Positions 1 to 8,084 of a DNA stretch of 47,111 nt are shown here, in pieces. Both the position numbers and the translations under genes were made by a program. Under the pieces are notes generated by a model, which saw only the letters and a program-made list of their open reading frames with translations, was not told the DNA's origin and searched no databases. The DNA is from an uncultured Moraxella sp. (lineage in GTDB: Bacteria > Pseudomonadota > Gammaproteobacteria > Pseudomonadales > Moraxellaceae): contig CALJUC010000291.1 of the NCBI GenBank assembly GCA_937975585.1, forward strand, positions 1-47,111, given 5' to 3'. Position 1 is the first letter of the stretch. Each line of letters opens with the position of its first letter.

Positions 1-329
1 ATCGCCGTCATAAAAAAGTATTGGCTCGTGCAAAAGGTTATTACGGTGCGCGTTCACGTGTATTCCGTGTAGCAGTACAAGCCGTTACTAAAGCTGGTCA
101 ATACGCATACCGTGACCGTCGTAACAAAAAACGCTCATTCCGTCGTCTATGGATCGCCCGTATCAACGCTGGTGCGCGTCTAAACGGTCTAAGCTACAGC
201 CGCATGATCAATGGCTTGAAAAAAGCAAACATCGACATCGACCGTCGTGTGTTGGCTGATATCGCTATGCATGATGCAGCAGCGTTCACTGCCTTGACTG
301 AAAAAGCCAAACAAGCATTAGCAGCTTAA
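1..329 (+). CDS. rplT: 50S ribosomal protein L20, 5' end missing
   Basis: This is the C-terminal 108 residues of ribosomal protein L20, which binds 23S rRNA early in assembly of the large subunit. The frame is open from base 3 (reading RRHKKVLARAKGYYGARSR) and ends at the TAA at 327-329. An apparent TTG start at base 21 is internal, because the conserved RRHKKVL segment lies upstream of it; only about the first 10-12 residues are outside the window. The very basic composition and the RRLWIARINAGAR and SYSRMINGLKKA segments are typical of L20. In related bacteria the gene is last in infC-rpmI-rplT, which fits the strong terminator just downstream. Confidence 0.98.
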   Translation, partial: RRHKKVLARAKGYYGARSRVFRVAVQAVTKAGQYAYRDRRNKKRSFRRLWIARINAGARLNGLSYSRMINGLKKANIDIDRRVLADIAMHDAAAFTALTEKAKQALAA

Positions 330-381
330 TCTGCAACGCTTGCTTGACAACGCTTCAATGATGGCGATGTCAGTGGTAATC

Positions 382-417
382 AAAAAAGCCATTAAGTGTT
401 TACTTAATGGCTTTTTT
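382..417 (+). terminator. Intrinsic terminator after rplT
   Basis: A perfect 15-bp inverted repeat (382-396 with 403-417) has a 6-base loop TGTTTA and ends in TTTTTT. It lies 53 bases after the rplT stop and should end the ribosomal protein transcript. The pheST transcript would then need its own promoter. A TTGACA at 344-349 is the only obvious -35-like element nearby and has a poor -10 partner. Confidence 0.9.
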
Positions 418-432
418 ATTAAATAAAAATCA

Positions 433-486
433 ATGATTTGGTTTTTTATCCGCAGCTTTGGCATAAGCGGCTTTTTTTATGCCTAG
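433..486 (+). CDS. pheM: Phenylalanine-rich leader peptide of the pheST operon (pheM-like)
   Basis: A 17-codon ORF reads MIWFFIRSFGISGFFYA and stops at TAG 484-486. Five of 17 residues are Phe, in two FF pairs plus one single, all TTT. It sits between rplT and pheS, exactly where enterobacteria carry the pheM leader peptide that senses charged tRNA-Phe. A terminator-like hairpin overlaps the ORF (450-478). Seen: the ORF, its Phe content and the hairpins. Known: pheST attenuation through pheM in E. coli. Inferred: the same mechanism here. No good Shine-Dalgarno sequence precedes the ATG, which is the main weakness of the call. Confidence 0.75.
   Translation: MIWFFIRSFGISGFFYA
450..483 (+). 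promoter_or_regulatory. Putative transcription attenuator of pheST
   Basis: Two mutually exclusive hairpins can form. One pairs CC (450-451) plus GCTT (455-458) with AAGCGG (465-470) and is followed by CTTTTTTT (471-478), so it looks like a terminator. The other pairs GGCATAA (460-466) with TTATGCC (477-483), a perfect 7-bp stem that uses the 3' arm of the terminator and would act as antiterminator. A ribosome stalled at the FF codons 442-447 would cover the 5' arm of the terminator and favour the second structure. The pairing is seen; the regulatory reading is inferred from the known phe and his attenuators. Confidence 0.65.
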
Positions 487-534
487 GTTTTGGGTAAAAT
501 GCCAAACCATACTGATAAAACCAATGTGTGACCT

Positions 535-1566
535 ATGACCGATACCTTATCTCAATTTTCTGACGTCTTGACCGAATTAAGCCAAGACCAGTTTACCGAA
601 TTTACTGAGCTTGCCAACGCCTTAATCGCCTCTGCCGAAACGCCACAAGACTTACAAGCTATCCGCGTAAGCCTAACCGGCAAAAAAAGCCATTTAACGA
701 CTTGGTCAAAACAGCTAGGTAGCCTTGATGCTGATGGCAAAAAAACCATTGGTGGTCAACTACATGAAGTACGTACCGCGATTAATAATGCATTACAACA
801 TGCCCAAGCAGATTTAGAAGCCAAAGCATTAGAAGCCAAGCTTGTCAGTGAAGCGATTGATATCACCTTACCAGCGCGTGGTCAACAAGCGGGCAATCTG
901 CACCCAGTGACCATGACTGCGGAGCGCATGGAAGGTTTTTTCCGTCAAGCGGGTTTTGAGATTGCCACAGGCCCTGAGATTGAAAGCGATTACTACAACT
1001 TTGAAGCGCTAAATATCCCATCACACCATCCAGCGCGCGCGATGCACGATACGTTTTACTTTGATACTCAATACTTATTGCGTACCCACACCAGTAGTGT
1101 ACAGATTCGTACCATGGAGCAGGGCAATTTACCGATTCGTATCGTTTGTCCGGGTCGCGTTTACCGTAATGACAGCGACCAAACCCACTCGCCAATGTTC
1201 CATCAGCTTGAAGGCTTATATATCAGCGAATCAACCAACTTTGCTGAGCTAAAAGGCTTGATTCATGAGTTTTTACAAGCGTTCTTCGGCAAAAAACTAA
1301 CCGTGCGTTTCCGTCCATCGTATTTCCCCTTCACTGAGCCATCAGCCGAGGTTGATATCTTAGCGGATAACGGTAAATGGCTAGAGGTCATGGGCTGTGG
1401 TATGGTGCATCCGAAAGTATTAGCCATGAGCGGTATCGACCCAGAAAAATACCAAGGCTTTGCCTTTGGTATGGGGATTGAACGTTTTGCTATGCTTTAC
1501 TATGGCGTGAATGATTTGCGTTTGTTCTACCAAAATGATGTGCGTTTCTTAAAACAATTTGCTTAA
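535..1566 (+). CDS. pheS: Phenylalanyl-tRNA synthetase alpha subunit
   Basis: This is the catalytic alpha subunit of the alpha2-beta2 enzyme that charges tRNA-Phe in the cytoplasm. The N-terminal ~100 residues are the helical coiled coil that contacts tRNA. Class II synthetase motif 2 is visible around residues 205-230 (GRVYRND, then MFHQLEG), and motif 3 near residues 311-323 (GMGIERFAMLYYG). The length of 343 aa is slightly above E. coli PheS (327). The ATG at 535 lies about 50 bases after the leader peptide stop and has no strong Shine-Dalgarno sequence. It is presumably co-transcribed with the following genes and controlled by the Phe leader. Confidence 0.97.
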   Translation: MTDTLSQFSDVLTELSQDQFTEFTELANALIASAETPQDLQAIRVSLTGKKSHLTTWSKQLGSLDADGKKTIGGQLHEVRTAINNALQHAQADLEAKALEAKLVSEAIDITLPARGQQAGNLHPVTMTAERMEGFFRQAGFEIATGPEIESDYYNFEALNIPSHHPARAMHDTFYFDTQYLLRTHTSSVQIRTMEQGNLPIRIVCPGRVYRNDSDQTHSPMFHQLEGLYISESTNFAELKGLIHEFLQAFFGKKLTVRFRPSYFPFTEPSAEVDILADNGKWLEVMGCGMVHPKVLAMSGIDPEKYQGFAFGMGIERFAMLYYGVNDLRLFYQNDVRFLKQFA

Positions 1567-1775
1567 TCCTTGCTTGGGCATTGATTACCGTTACGGGGTC
1601 TTTAGACCGTATATTTAAGCAAGTAGCAAGCTGTAGAGAAATAGCTGATGGGGTGGTAACCATTCCCGTGATGCCGAGACTGAATGCTGACACTAGACGC
1701 TGAATCAGTAGCTTTGAATGTCCAACTAATAGGGTGTTTCAAACTAAAGTGTTGTTAAAAACTGGATGTTTTGAT

Positions 1776-2372
1776 ATGCCAAATATAGCGTTTTTTGATT
1801 TTGATGGAACCATAACCCATTCGGAAACGTTTAGTCGGTTTGTTCTACAGACAGCAAGCAAGCGCCGATTGGTTAAAGGTAAGCTTGAGATTATGCCGTA
1901 TTATGTGGGTTATAAATTGGGCATTATTTCAGGGGCGAAAGTTCGTCATCAGGTACTAAAAATCGGTTTGACTGGTATTCCTGAGGCTGAAATTCGGCAT
2001 AAAGGACGTCAGTATTCTGCCAAGCACATTCCCAAAGTATTGCGCCAAAATGCCATGCAGCAGATTGAGTGGCATCAGCGGCAAGGGGACAAAATTGTCA
2101 TTGTATCCGCCTCGATGGATGTGTACCTCAAACCTTGGTGCGATATACATGGCTTCGAGTTGTTGTGTAGTGAAGTTGAGTATAAAAATGGCGTGGTAAC
2201 CGGTAACTACATCAACCAAGACTGTAGTGGTGAACGCAAAAAGCAGCGTATTTTGCAAAATTACGACTTAAAGCGTTATGCAAAGGTTTATGTATACGGC
2301 GACACTAAAGAAGATTTTGCGATGTTGTCGCTCGGTACAGAAAAAATTTATCAATGGAAAGCATTTAAATAA
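1776..2372 (+). CDS. HAD superfamily (subfamily IB) hydrolase lying between pheS and pheT
   Basis: The 198-residue protein has the haloacid dehalogenase phosphatase layout. Motif I is FFDFDGT (nucleophile D8, acid D10), motif II is the IVSAS segment, and motif IV is YGDTKEDFAML. HAD-IB members hydrolyse small phosphomonoesters such as phosphoserine or phosphatidylglycerophosphate; the substrate here cannot be told. The frame is open from 1734, but the ATG at 1776 is preferred because family members start only a few residues before the DFDGT motif. It ends 25 bases before pheT with no terminator between them, so co-transcription is likely. Its position between two normally adjacent synthetase genes suggests an insertion. 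About 200 bases of gene-free sequence (1567-1775) precede it. Confidence 0.85.
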   Translation: MPNIAFFDFDGTITHSETFSRFVLQTASKRRLVKGKLEIMPYYVGYKLGIISGAKVRHQVLKIGLTGIPEAEIRHKGRQYSAKHIPKVLRQNAMQQIEWHQRQGDKIVIVSASMDVYLKPWCDIHGFELLCSEVEYKNGVVTGNYINQDCSGERKKQRILQNYDLKRYAKVYVYGDTKEDFAMLSLGTEKIYQWKAFK

Positions 2373-2397
2373 CCGTGTTAAAAATTGAGATTTAACA

Positions 2398-4803
2398 ATG
2401 AAGATTAGTGAAAAATGGCTACGCCAATGGGCAAACCCTGAATTAACCGCCGAACAATTGGGCGAGCAGCTAACGATGGCAGGTCTTGAGCTTGATGATT
2501 TGACCAAAGTTGCCAAAGACTTTAGCGGTGTGGTCGTTGGTGAGGTGTTGACCGTGACCCAACACCCAGACGCCGACAAATTACGCGTGACCACGGTGGA
2601 TGTCGGCACTGGTGAAACCCTACAAATCGTGTGTGGTGCGCCAAACGTCGCAGTCGGTATCAAAGCGCCTGTTGCGTTGATTGGTGCCAAGTTGCCACCG
2701 GCACCGGGTGAAGACAAACCATTCGCCATCAAAAAAGGTAAGCTACGTGGTGTCGAATCGCACGGTATGCTATGTGGCGGCAGCGAAATCGACATGGATG
2801 ATGGTGTCGATGGTCTATTGATTTTGCCTGTGGATGCGCCAGTTGGTATGGATGTACGCGAGTATCTAGGACTGGATAACCATGTGCTTGATATCTCAAT
2901 CACCCCAAACCGTGGTGATTGCTTTAGCGTCCGTGGTATTGCGCGTGAAGTCGCTGTGTTAAATAATATGCCATTTAATTTACCATTTGCCGCGACTGAA
3001 TCGCCAGTCACCTCGAGTGAGCAGCAAGCCGTCACCGTCACGACGGATGATTGCCCGCGTTATTATGCGCAAGTGGTCACGGGTCTGACAGGTACGACAC
3101 CATCACCCGAATGGATGAAGCAAGCACTCAATGCGTCAGGTATCAAACCGCGCAACTTATTGGTCGATGTCACCAACTATGTATTGATGGAATTGGGTCA
3201 ACCGCTACACGCCTTTGATGCGGATAAATTGGTTGGTGCGATTACCGTGCGCCACGCCAATGCCGGTGAAACCCTTGAGTTATTAAATGAACAAACTGTG
3301 ACCTTTATCGGGGATGAGTTAGTCATTGCCGATGAGCAAGGGGCAATTGCGCTCGCCGGTATTATGGGCGGTCTACGTACCGCGGTGACTGATAATACCA
3401 CTCGTGTGGTGATTGAGAGTGCCTTCTTTAACCCGCTTGCCATTGCAGGACGTGCGCGCCGTTTTGGTCTACACACCGATGCGTCACAACGCTATGAGCG
3501 CGGTGTCGATTTTGCCTTACCAAAATTGGCGTTGGATCGTGCGGTCAATCTATTACATACGTTAGGCGGTGGCGTGGTTGGTCAAATCAGCCTGACAGAA
3601 AATGTCAATGCGTTGCCAAGCCGTAACCCAGTCGTATTACCGATTGCCAATATCAACCGTCTATTGGGTGCAGATATTGCGACTGACACAGCGGTTACCT
3701 TATTAAATCGTTTACAAATTCAAACCGAAGTACAAGGCGATAACTTGGTTGCGGTACCGCCAAGTCATCGTTTTGATATCACGATTCCAGAAGATTTGAT
3801 TGAAGAAATCGCGCGGGTTTACGGCTATAACAACATTGCCAACAAGTTACCAGCATTTGAAAGTAACTTGTTTGACAATCACACCCAAAACCAATTCCAT
3901 GCGCTAAAAATGGCCTTGGTACATCAAGGTTATTATGAAGCGGTGACATTTAGCTTTAGTGATGCCAAAGTCGAAAGCTTGTTTGACCATGCCGAGTTAG
4001 GCGCGCCCTTACCATTGGCCAATCCGATTTCAAGCGAATTGGCGGTGATGCGCCGTACGTTGCTATCAAGCCTATTGCCTTGTGTGCAATACAACCTAAA
4101 CCGTCAGCAAGCCCGCGTGCGCTTGTTTGAAACGGGTTTGCGTTTCGTTGGTAAAGATATTGTATCGTTAGAGCAAACCGATAGCTTGGCCTTGGTCGCG
4201 GTGGGCGATAGGCTGACAGAGCAACCCAACGTCAGTAAAGGTATGGATTTTTACGACCTCAAAGCCGATGTAGAAGCACTGATGCCAAAAGATTTATGTC
4301 AAACAGGTGCTATTAGCTATCAACGTAGCCAGCAGCCATTTTTACATATGGGGCAAAGTGCAGATATGCTATGGCAAGGTCAAGTCATTGGCTGGTTGGG
4401 TCAACTGCACCCAATGATTGCCAAAGCAATGGACTTGCCAACCACTTGGGTGGCGCAGCTAGATATCAAGCCGCTATTAGCAATGCGCGAGCGTCAAAGA
4501 AGTATTGTTAGCCCAAGCAAGTTCCCGCAAGTGCGCCGTGATATTGCGGTCTTGGTGGATGACAAGATTGCGGTACAGGACTTAATGAACACCATTCGTC
4601 AAGCTGGTGGCGCATTGCTCAAAGATACTTGGTTGTTTGATGTGTACCAAGGTGACAAACTACCCGCGGGTAAACGCTCATTGGCGTTTGGTTTAGTTTG
4701 GCAAGATGAGGCAGCGACCTTGGCGGATGAACAAGTTAACCAAGCGATGCAAGCCGTGGTTAGCGCGCTGCGTGAGCAGCATGGCGCGAGTTTGCGTGAC
4801 TAA
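2398..4803 (+). CDS. pheT: Phenylalanyl-tRNA synthetase beta subunit
   Basis: This is the beta subunit of phenylalanyl-tRNA synthetase. In order it has an N-terminal segment, an EMAP/OB-type tRNA-binding domain (about 39-150), the B3/B4 editing domain that hydrolyses mischarged Tyr-tRNA-Phe (about 215-385), a B5 DNA-binding-like fold (about 405-475), a catalytic-like core, and a C-terminal ferredoxin-fold anticodon-binding domain (about 708-800, starting near SPSKFPQVRRD). The 801 residues match the usual length (795 in E. coli). The ATG at 2398 follows the HAD gene by 25 bases with only a weak GAG upstream. The usual pheS-pheT neighbour relation is interrupted here. Confidence 0.98.
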   Translation: MKISEKWLRQWANPELTAEQLGEQLTMAGLELDDLTKVAKDFSGVVVGEVLTVTQHPDADKLRVTTVDVGTGETLQIVCGAPNVAVGIKAPVALIGAKLPPAPGEDKPFAIKKGKLRGVESHGMLCGGSEIDMDDGVDGLLILPVDAPVGMDVREYLGLDNHVLDISITPNRGDCFSVRGIAREVAVLNNMPFNLPFAATESPVTSSEQQAVTVTTDDCPRYYAQVVTGLTGTTPSPEWMKQALNASGIKPRNLLVDVTNYVLMELGQPLHAFDADKLVGAITVRHANAGETLELLNEQTVTFIGDELVIADEQGAIALAGIMGGLRTAVTDNTTRVVIESAFFNPLAIAGRARRFGLHTDASQRYERGVDFALPKLALDRAVNLLHTLGGGVVGQISLTENVNALPSRNPVVLPIANINRLLGADIATDTAVTLLNRLQIQTEVQGDNLVAVPPSHRFDITIPEDLIEEIARVYGYNNIANKLPAFESNLFDNHTQNQFHALKMALVHQGYYEAVTFSFSDAKVESLFDHAELGAPLPLANPISSELAVMRRTLLSSLLPCVQYNLNRQQARVRLFETGLRFVGKDIVSLEQTDSLALVAVGDRLTEQPNVSKGMDFYDLKADVEALMPKDLCQTGAISYQRSQQPFLHMGQSADMLWQGQVIGWLGQLHPMIAKAMDLPTTWVAQLDIKPLLAMRERQRSIVSPSKFPQVRRDIAVLVDDKIAVQDLMNTIRQAGGALLKDTWLFDVYQGDKLPAGKRSLAFGLVWQDEAATLADEQVNQAMQAVVSALREQHGASLRD

Positions 4804-4894
4804 CCAATACGCAGAACAAGGTTTGCTTGACCAAATTTATCGGTGTATTATCGGCAATTGATGATTGAGGAAGTTTCCGTTAGGAACTTATAGG

Positions 4895-5221
4895 ATGAAT
4901 ATGCAAGTTGAAATGGCAAAGACACTAACCAAGTCAGAGATGATGAACCATTTGATGGATAACCTTGGCTTGACGCGTCAGCAAAGTCGAGCGTTTGTGG
5001 AAACCTTTTTTCGAGAACTATCAGACAGCTTGATTGCGGGTCAACAGGTTAAGCTGTCAGGTTTTGGCAACTTTGATATCAAAGATAAAAGCCAACGCCC
5101 AGGCCGTAACCCAAAAACTGGTGAATTGGTCGATGTGACTGCGCGTCGTGTCGTGACCTTTAAGGCAGGGCAAAAGATGCGTCGTAGTGTAGAAATGTCA
5201 TTGTTTGGGGCGTCTGCTTAG
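4895..5221 (+). CDS. ihfA: Integration host factor alpha subunit
   Basis: This is a DNA-bending protein of the HU/IHF family that pairs with IhfB and acts in transcription, recombination and replication. The signature GQQVKLSGFGNFDIKDKSQR is followed by the PGRNPKTGE beta-arm region with the intercalating proline, and then ARRVVTFKAGQKM. The ORF extends to a TTG at 4865, but AGGAAC at 4882-4887 lies 9 bases before ATG 4895. AGGA at 4892-4895 could instead serve ATG 4901. Both starts add a few residues before the conserved MAKTLTKSEM, whose own ATG is at 4913. It sits 91 bases after pheT, as in the E. coli pheST-ihfA operon. Confidence 0.96.
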   Translation: MNMQVEMAKTLTKSEMMNHLMDNLGLTRQQSRAFVETFFRELSDSLIAGQQVKLSGFGNFDIKDKSQRPGRNPKTGELVDVTARRVVTFKAGQKMRRSVEMSLFGASA

Positions 5222-5265
5222 TTATCAGCAAGCACCAATGCAATCATAAAAATCAAGGCAATCAT

Positions 5266-5297
5266 AAAAAAGGAAGTCAAAATTGACTTCCTTTTTT
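5266..5297. terminator. Bidirectional terminator between ihfA and metQ
   Basis: AAAAAAGGAAGTCAA (5266-5280) pairs perfectly with TTGACTTCCTTTTTT (5283-5297). A-run and T-run flank both sides, so the element can end the plus-strand ihfA transcript and the minus-strand metQ transcript, which converge here. Confidence 0.88.
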
Positions 5298-5328
5298 GTT
5301 GCTATCAGTGTGTGATAAGGTAATAGGC

Positions 5329-6297
5329 TTATTTTGCAGCTGAAGCATTTACTGGCGCGCTAGCGGTCGCTGAGTGCTCATTCCAAATCGCTGGGTATTT
5401 GTAGCCAGGGAACGTGGTATGTGCATATTGCTTAAATTCGTTTGAGTTATACGCATTGGTGACGTCTTTGACCCACTGGGTGTCTTTGTCTTTGGTGCGA
5501 ATCGCCGCCCAGTTGACATACGCATAGCTTGGCTCTTGAAAGAGTGCTTCGGTCAATTTTATGCCTGAACTGGTGGCATAGTTACCGTTGATAACAGCAA
5601 AGTCAACATCGCTACGTGCGCGAGGTAATTGAGCGGCTTCAAGCTCAACGATTTTGATGTTATTTGGATTAGAAGCGATGTCTGATTTTGAGGCGGTTAG
5701 CGGATCAATATTGTCTTTTAGCTTAACCCAGCCTAATTCATTCATCATGACCAAGGCGCGAGCAAAGTTACTTGGGTCGTTTGGTGCAGCGACCGTTGAG
5801 CCATCTTTGACTTGGTTTAATGCGGTCATTTTACCAGGATAGATGCCTAATGGTGCGGTTGGAACTTGGAATACCTCAACGATATCCAAGTTATTTTCTT
5901 TTTTGAAGGTGTCTAAATAAGGTTTGTGTTGGAATACGTTTAAGTCGATATCGCCACTTGCCAATGCTTGGTTTGGACGAACGTAGTCTGAGAATTCAAC
6001 CAATTTAACTTTATAGCCTTGTTTTTCTAACTGTGGCTTCACTGAGTTTTTGACCATGTCACCAAAGTCACCCACGGTGGTACCGATGACGATTTCTGAT
6101 TTATTTGGGTCAATGCCGGTCGTAGCGGCGGCGGTCGCATTGGCGCTGCTAGCAGTCGCTACAGTCGTGCTTGCCGTGCTGCTTGCTTGGGCATTGGTTT
6201 GTGGCGCAGGTTTGCTACAGCCTACCAAGGCAAGACCTGCAATACCGACAGTTGCGAATACTTGTGCCAATTGACTGGCTAGAGGGTGTTGTTTCAT
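5329..6297 (-). CDS. metQ: Methionine-binding lipoprotein of the MetNIQ importer
   Basis: This is an NlpA/MetQ family substrate-binding lipoprotein that captures D/L-methionine and delivers it to the MetNI transporter. It has a signal peptide with lipobox LVGC followed by an Ala/Thr/Ser-rich tether, then the conserved binding fold (EIVIGTTVGDFGDMVKNSV, the FQHKPYLDTF segment and VAAPNDPSNFARAL). The ORF begins at a GTG at 6306, but that codon overlaps the GGAG ribosome site, so ATG 6297 with an 8-base spacing is the likely start. It is the last gene of metNIQ, separated from metI by about 170 bases that contain a 7-bp inverted repeat (CACTTAT at 6430-6436 with ATAAGTG at 6452-6458). That repeat may set a different level of expression for the binding protein. 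Confidence 0.93.
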   Translation of the reverse strand: MKQHPLASQLAQVFATVGIAGLALVGCSKPAPQTNAQASSTASTTVATASSANATAAATTGIDPNKSEIVIGTTVGDFGDMVKNSVKPQLEKQGYKVKLVEFSDYVRPNQALASGDIDLNVFQHKPYLDTFKKENNLDIVEVFQVPTAPLGIYPGKMTALNQVKDGSTVAAPNDPSNFARALVMMNELGWVKLKDNIDPLTASKSDIASNPNNIKIVELEAAQLPRARSDVDFAVINGNYATSSGIKLTEALFQEPSYAYVNWAAIRTKDKDTQWVKDVTNAYNSNEFKQYAHTTFPGYKYPAIWNEHSATASAPVNASAAK

Positions 6298-6471
6298 GGT
6301 TATCACTCCAAAAAAATATCATAAATTCTTAATAAAAAAATGTCACATAAAAAATAAAACCAATGTTCTGGTCTGATTGTACGCCCTTACTGTAGCATGA
6401 CGGTTTTTATTCGCCAACTGCCAATTTTGCACTTATATTTTATGCTTACGAATAAGTGATAGGCGATTTAG

Positions 6472-7161
6472 TTAACGTTTATCTAAACGATGGGCCAAAA
6501 AGTTGCCAACCGATTGGATGATAATAACCATAATCACAAGTAGTACCACCATAAAAATCATCACATCGTTCTGGTAGCGGTTATAACCGTAGCGAATGGC
6601 CAAGTCACCCAAGCCACCGCCGCCAATCATACCGGCTGCCGCACTGTAAGACAGTAAGCTAATCATCAAGGTGGTAATACTTAAAATCAAGCTAGCGCGT
6701 GATTCAACGAGCAATACCTTGCTAATAATCGTCCATTTGCTCGCGCCCATTGCCAAAGCGGCTTCGATAATGCCGCGTGGTACATCACGTAGGTTTTGCT
6801 CGACCAAACGCGCAAAGTAAAACAGTCCCGCCAAGGCCAAAGCAAAGGATGCGGCAACTGGCCCGATGGTCGTACCGACCAATAAACGTGTGGCCGGAAT
6901 AATCACAATCATCAAAATCACAAACGGAAAAGCACGCATTAAGTTGGTAAAGTTACCTAAGCCTGCGTATAGGTGACGATTGGCGGCTAATTGGTTTTTA
7001 TTGGTCATAAATAACGCGACACCTAAAAGCGTACCTAAGACCACAGAGGCAACCGTTGAAATACCAACCATGATTAAGGTATCAACAAAGGCTTGCCAGA
7101 TTTCCTCTCGCATACCCCAAAGGTTGTCGATCGCGCTTTGCCAAGTTAATGAATCTGCCAT
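6472..7161 (-). CDS. metI: Methionine ABC transporter permease
   Basis: This is the inner-membrane permease of the MetNIQ methionine importer. The 229-residue protein has about five membrane helices and the EAA coupling motif (EAALAMGASKWTIISKVLL, near residues 140-158), which contacts the ATPase MetN. A GGGGLGDLAIRYGY segment typical of MetI lies near the C-terminus. It starts 16 bases after the metN stop, so the two are co-transcribed. Length and motifs are normal for the family. Confidence 0.95.
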   Translation of the reverse strand: MADSLTWQSAIDNLWGMREEIWQAFVDTLIMVGISTVASVVLGTLLGVALFMTNKNQLAANRHLYAGLGNFTNLMRAFPFVILMIVIIPATRLLVGTTIGPVAASFALALAGLFYFARLVEQNLRDVPRGIIEAALAMGASKWTIISKVLLVESRASLILSITTLMISLLSYSAAAGMIGGGGLGDLAIRYGYNRYQNDVMIFMVVLLVIMVIIIQSVGNFLAHRLDKR

Positions 7162-7177
7162 ACGATACCCCCCAACC

Positions 7178-7915
7178 TTAATCTTCGTTAATCAGCAATT
7201 GGCCAATCGGTGTACTGGCATGAATCTGTCCATCGCGCACATCAGCAACTTCGAGCAGTTTGCCTTTATCCAACAACGCGACACGGTTACATAAGCGGCG
7301 AATCACAGACATTTCGTGCGTCACAATGACGATGGTGACATTAAACTTTTCATTGATGTCTTTAAGGCAAGCTAACACGCTTTTGGTGGTCGCCGGGTCT
7401 AAGGCTGACGTTGGCTCATCGGCTAGCATGACATGCGGACGTGGGGCTAAGGCACGCGCGATACCGGCACGTTGCTTTTGGCCACCGGACAGTTGCGCTG
7501 GGTAGTGGTTAGCACGATTGGCCAAGTCGACAATCTCTAAACATTCCATCACACGCGGCATGATATCGGCTTTTGCCCAACCAGCCACCTCAAGCGCGAA
7601 GGCGACATTTTGTGCCACAGTACGATTGGCCATCAGGTTAAATTGCTGAAAAATCATACCGATATTTTGGCGGGCATGGCGCAGCGCGTCCGGTGACATA
7701 TTGGTCAAGTTTTGGCCGTCAATCGTTACCGACCCACTATCGGGGCGTTCAAGTAAGTTCATTAGGCGCAACAGGGTGGATTTACCCGCGCCCGAGTAAC
7801 CCATTAGGCCAAAAATCTCGCCTTGGTGAATCGTTAATGACGTTGGCTCAACCGCGATAAACGGCGTACCGTCTTGGCCAACAAAGCGTTTGGTGACATT
7901 CTCAAGGGTAATCAT
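7178..7915 (-). CDS. metN: Methionine ABC transporter ATPase without C-terminal regulatory domain
   Basis: This is the ATPase that drives methionine uptake with MetI and MetQ. It has Walker A GYSGAGKST (39-47), the Q-loop at Q80, the signature LSGGQKQR (142-149), Walker B VMLADEP (D166/E167) and the H-loop H200. The protein ends at residue 245. E. coli MetN is 343 residues and carries a C-terminal NIL (ACT-like) domain that binds methionine and shuts transport down. That domain is absent here, and only 16 bases separate the stop from metI, so it is not hidden by a frameshift. Transport control by trans-inhibition is therefore probably missing. It could in principle be a sister amino-acid importer, but the MetI and MetQ neighbours favour methionine. 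Confidence 0.9.
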   Translation of the reverse strand: MITLENVTKRFVGQDGTPFIAVEPTSLTIHQGEIFGLMGYSGAGKSTLLRLMNLLERPDSGSVTIDGQNLTNMSPDALRHARQNIGMIFQQFNLMANRTVAQNVAFALEVAGWAKADIMPRVMECLEIVDLANRANHYPAQLSGGQKQRAGIARALAPRPHVMLADEPTSALDPATTKSVLACLKDINEKFNVTIVIVTHEMSVIRRLCNRVALLDKGKLLEVADVRDGQIHASTPIGQLLINED

Positions 7916-8050
7916 GATAGAAAGTTATCAGCATTCATAAAAAATCGTAATTTTAGCACAGCTTGATGCGCGGCATACGATAATTTATATCACTTGGTTT
8001 TATCAAACTTACAAAATCACTCGCTTCACGCATAACGTTTTTTGTTGAAA

Positions 8051-8081
8051 ACCTAAAAAATCAAATCGCTAATGATTAGGT
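8051..8081 (-). terminator. Possible terminator after the sensor kinase gene
   Basis: On the minus strand AATCA pairs with TGATT around a 9-base loop and is followed by TTTT. An outer ACCTAA/TTAGGT pairing (8051-8056 with 8076-8081) is an alternative. The stem is weak, but it lies 4 bases after the kinase stop. Confidence 0.35.
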
Positions 8082-8084
8082 ATC

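Noticed and set aside
21..329. TTG start for rplT at base 21
   Set aside because: The frame is open upstream and encodes the conserved L20 segment RRHKK, so the gene is cut by the window edge and does not start here.
1588..1610. Hairpin TACGG/GTCT after pheS as terminator
   Set aside because: The stem has a two-base bulge and no T-run follows; pheT must be expressed from the same transcript.
2268..3041. 257-codon ORF on the minus strand inside pheT
   Set aside because: It lies wholly opposite a conserved synthetase gene, has low-complexity Ser/Pro/Arg composition and no ribosome site or known motif; it is a codon-use shadow.
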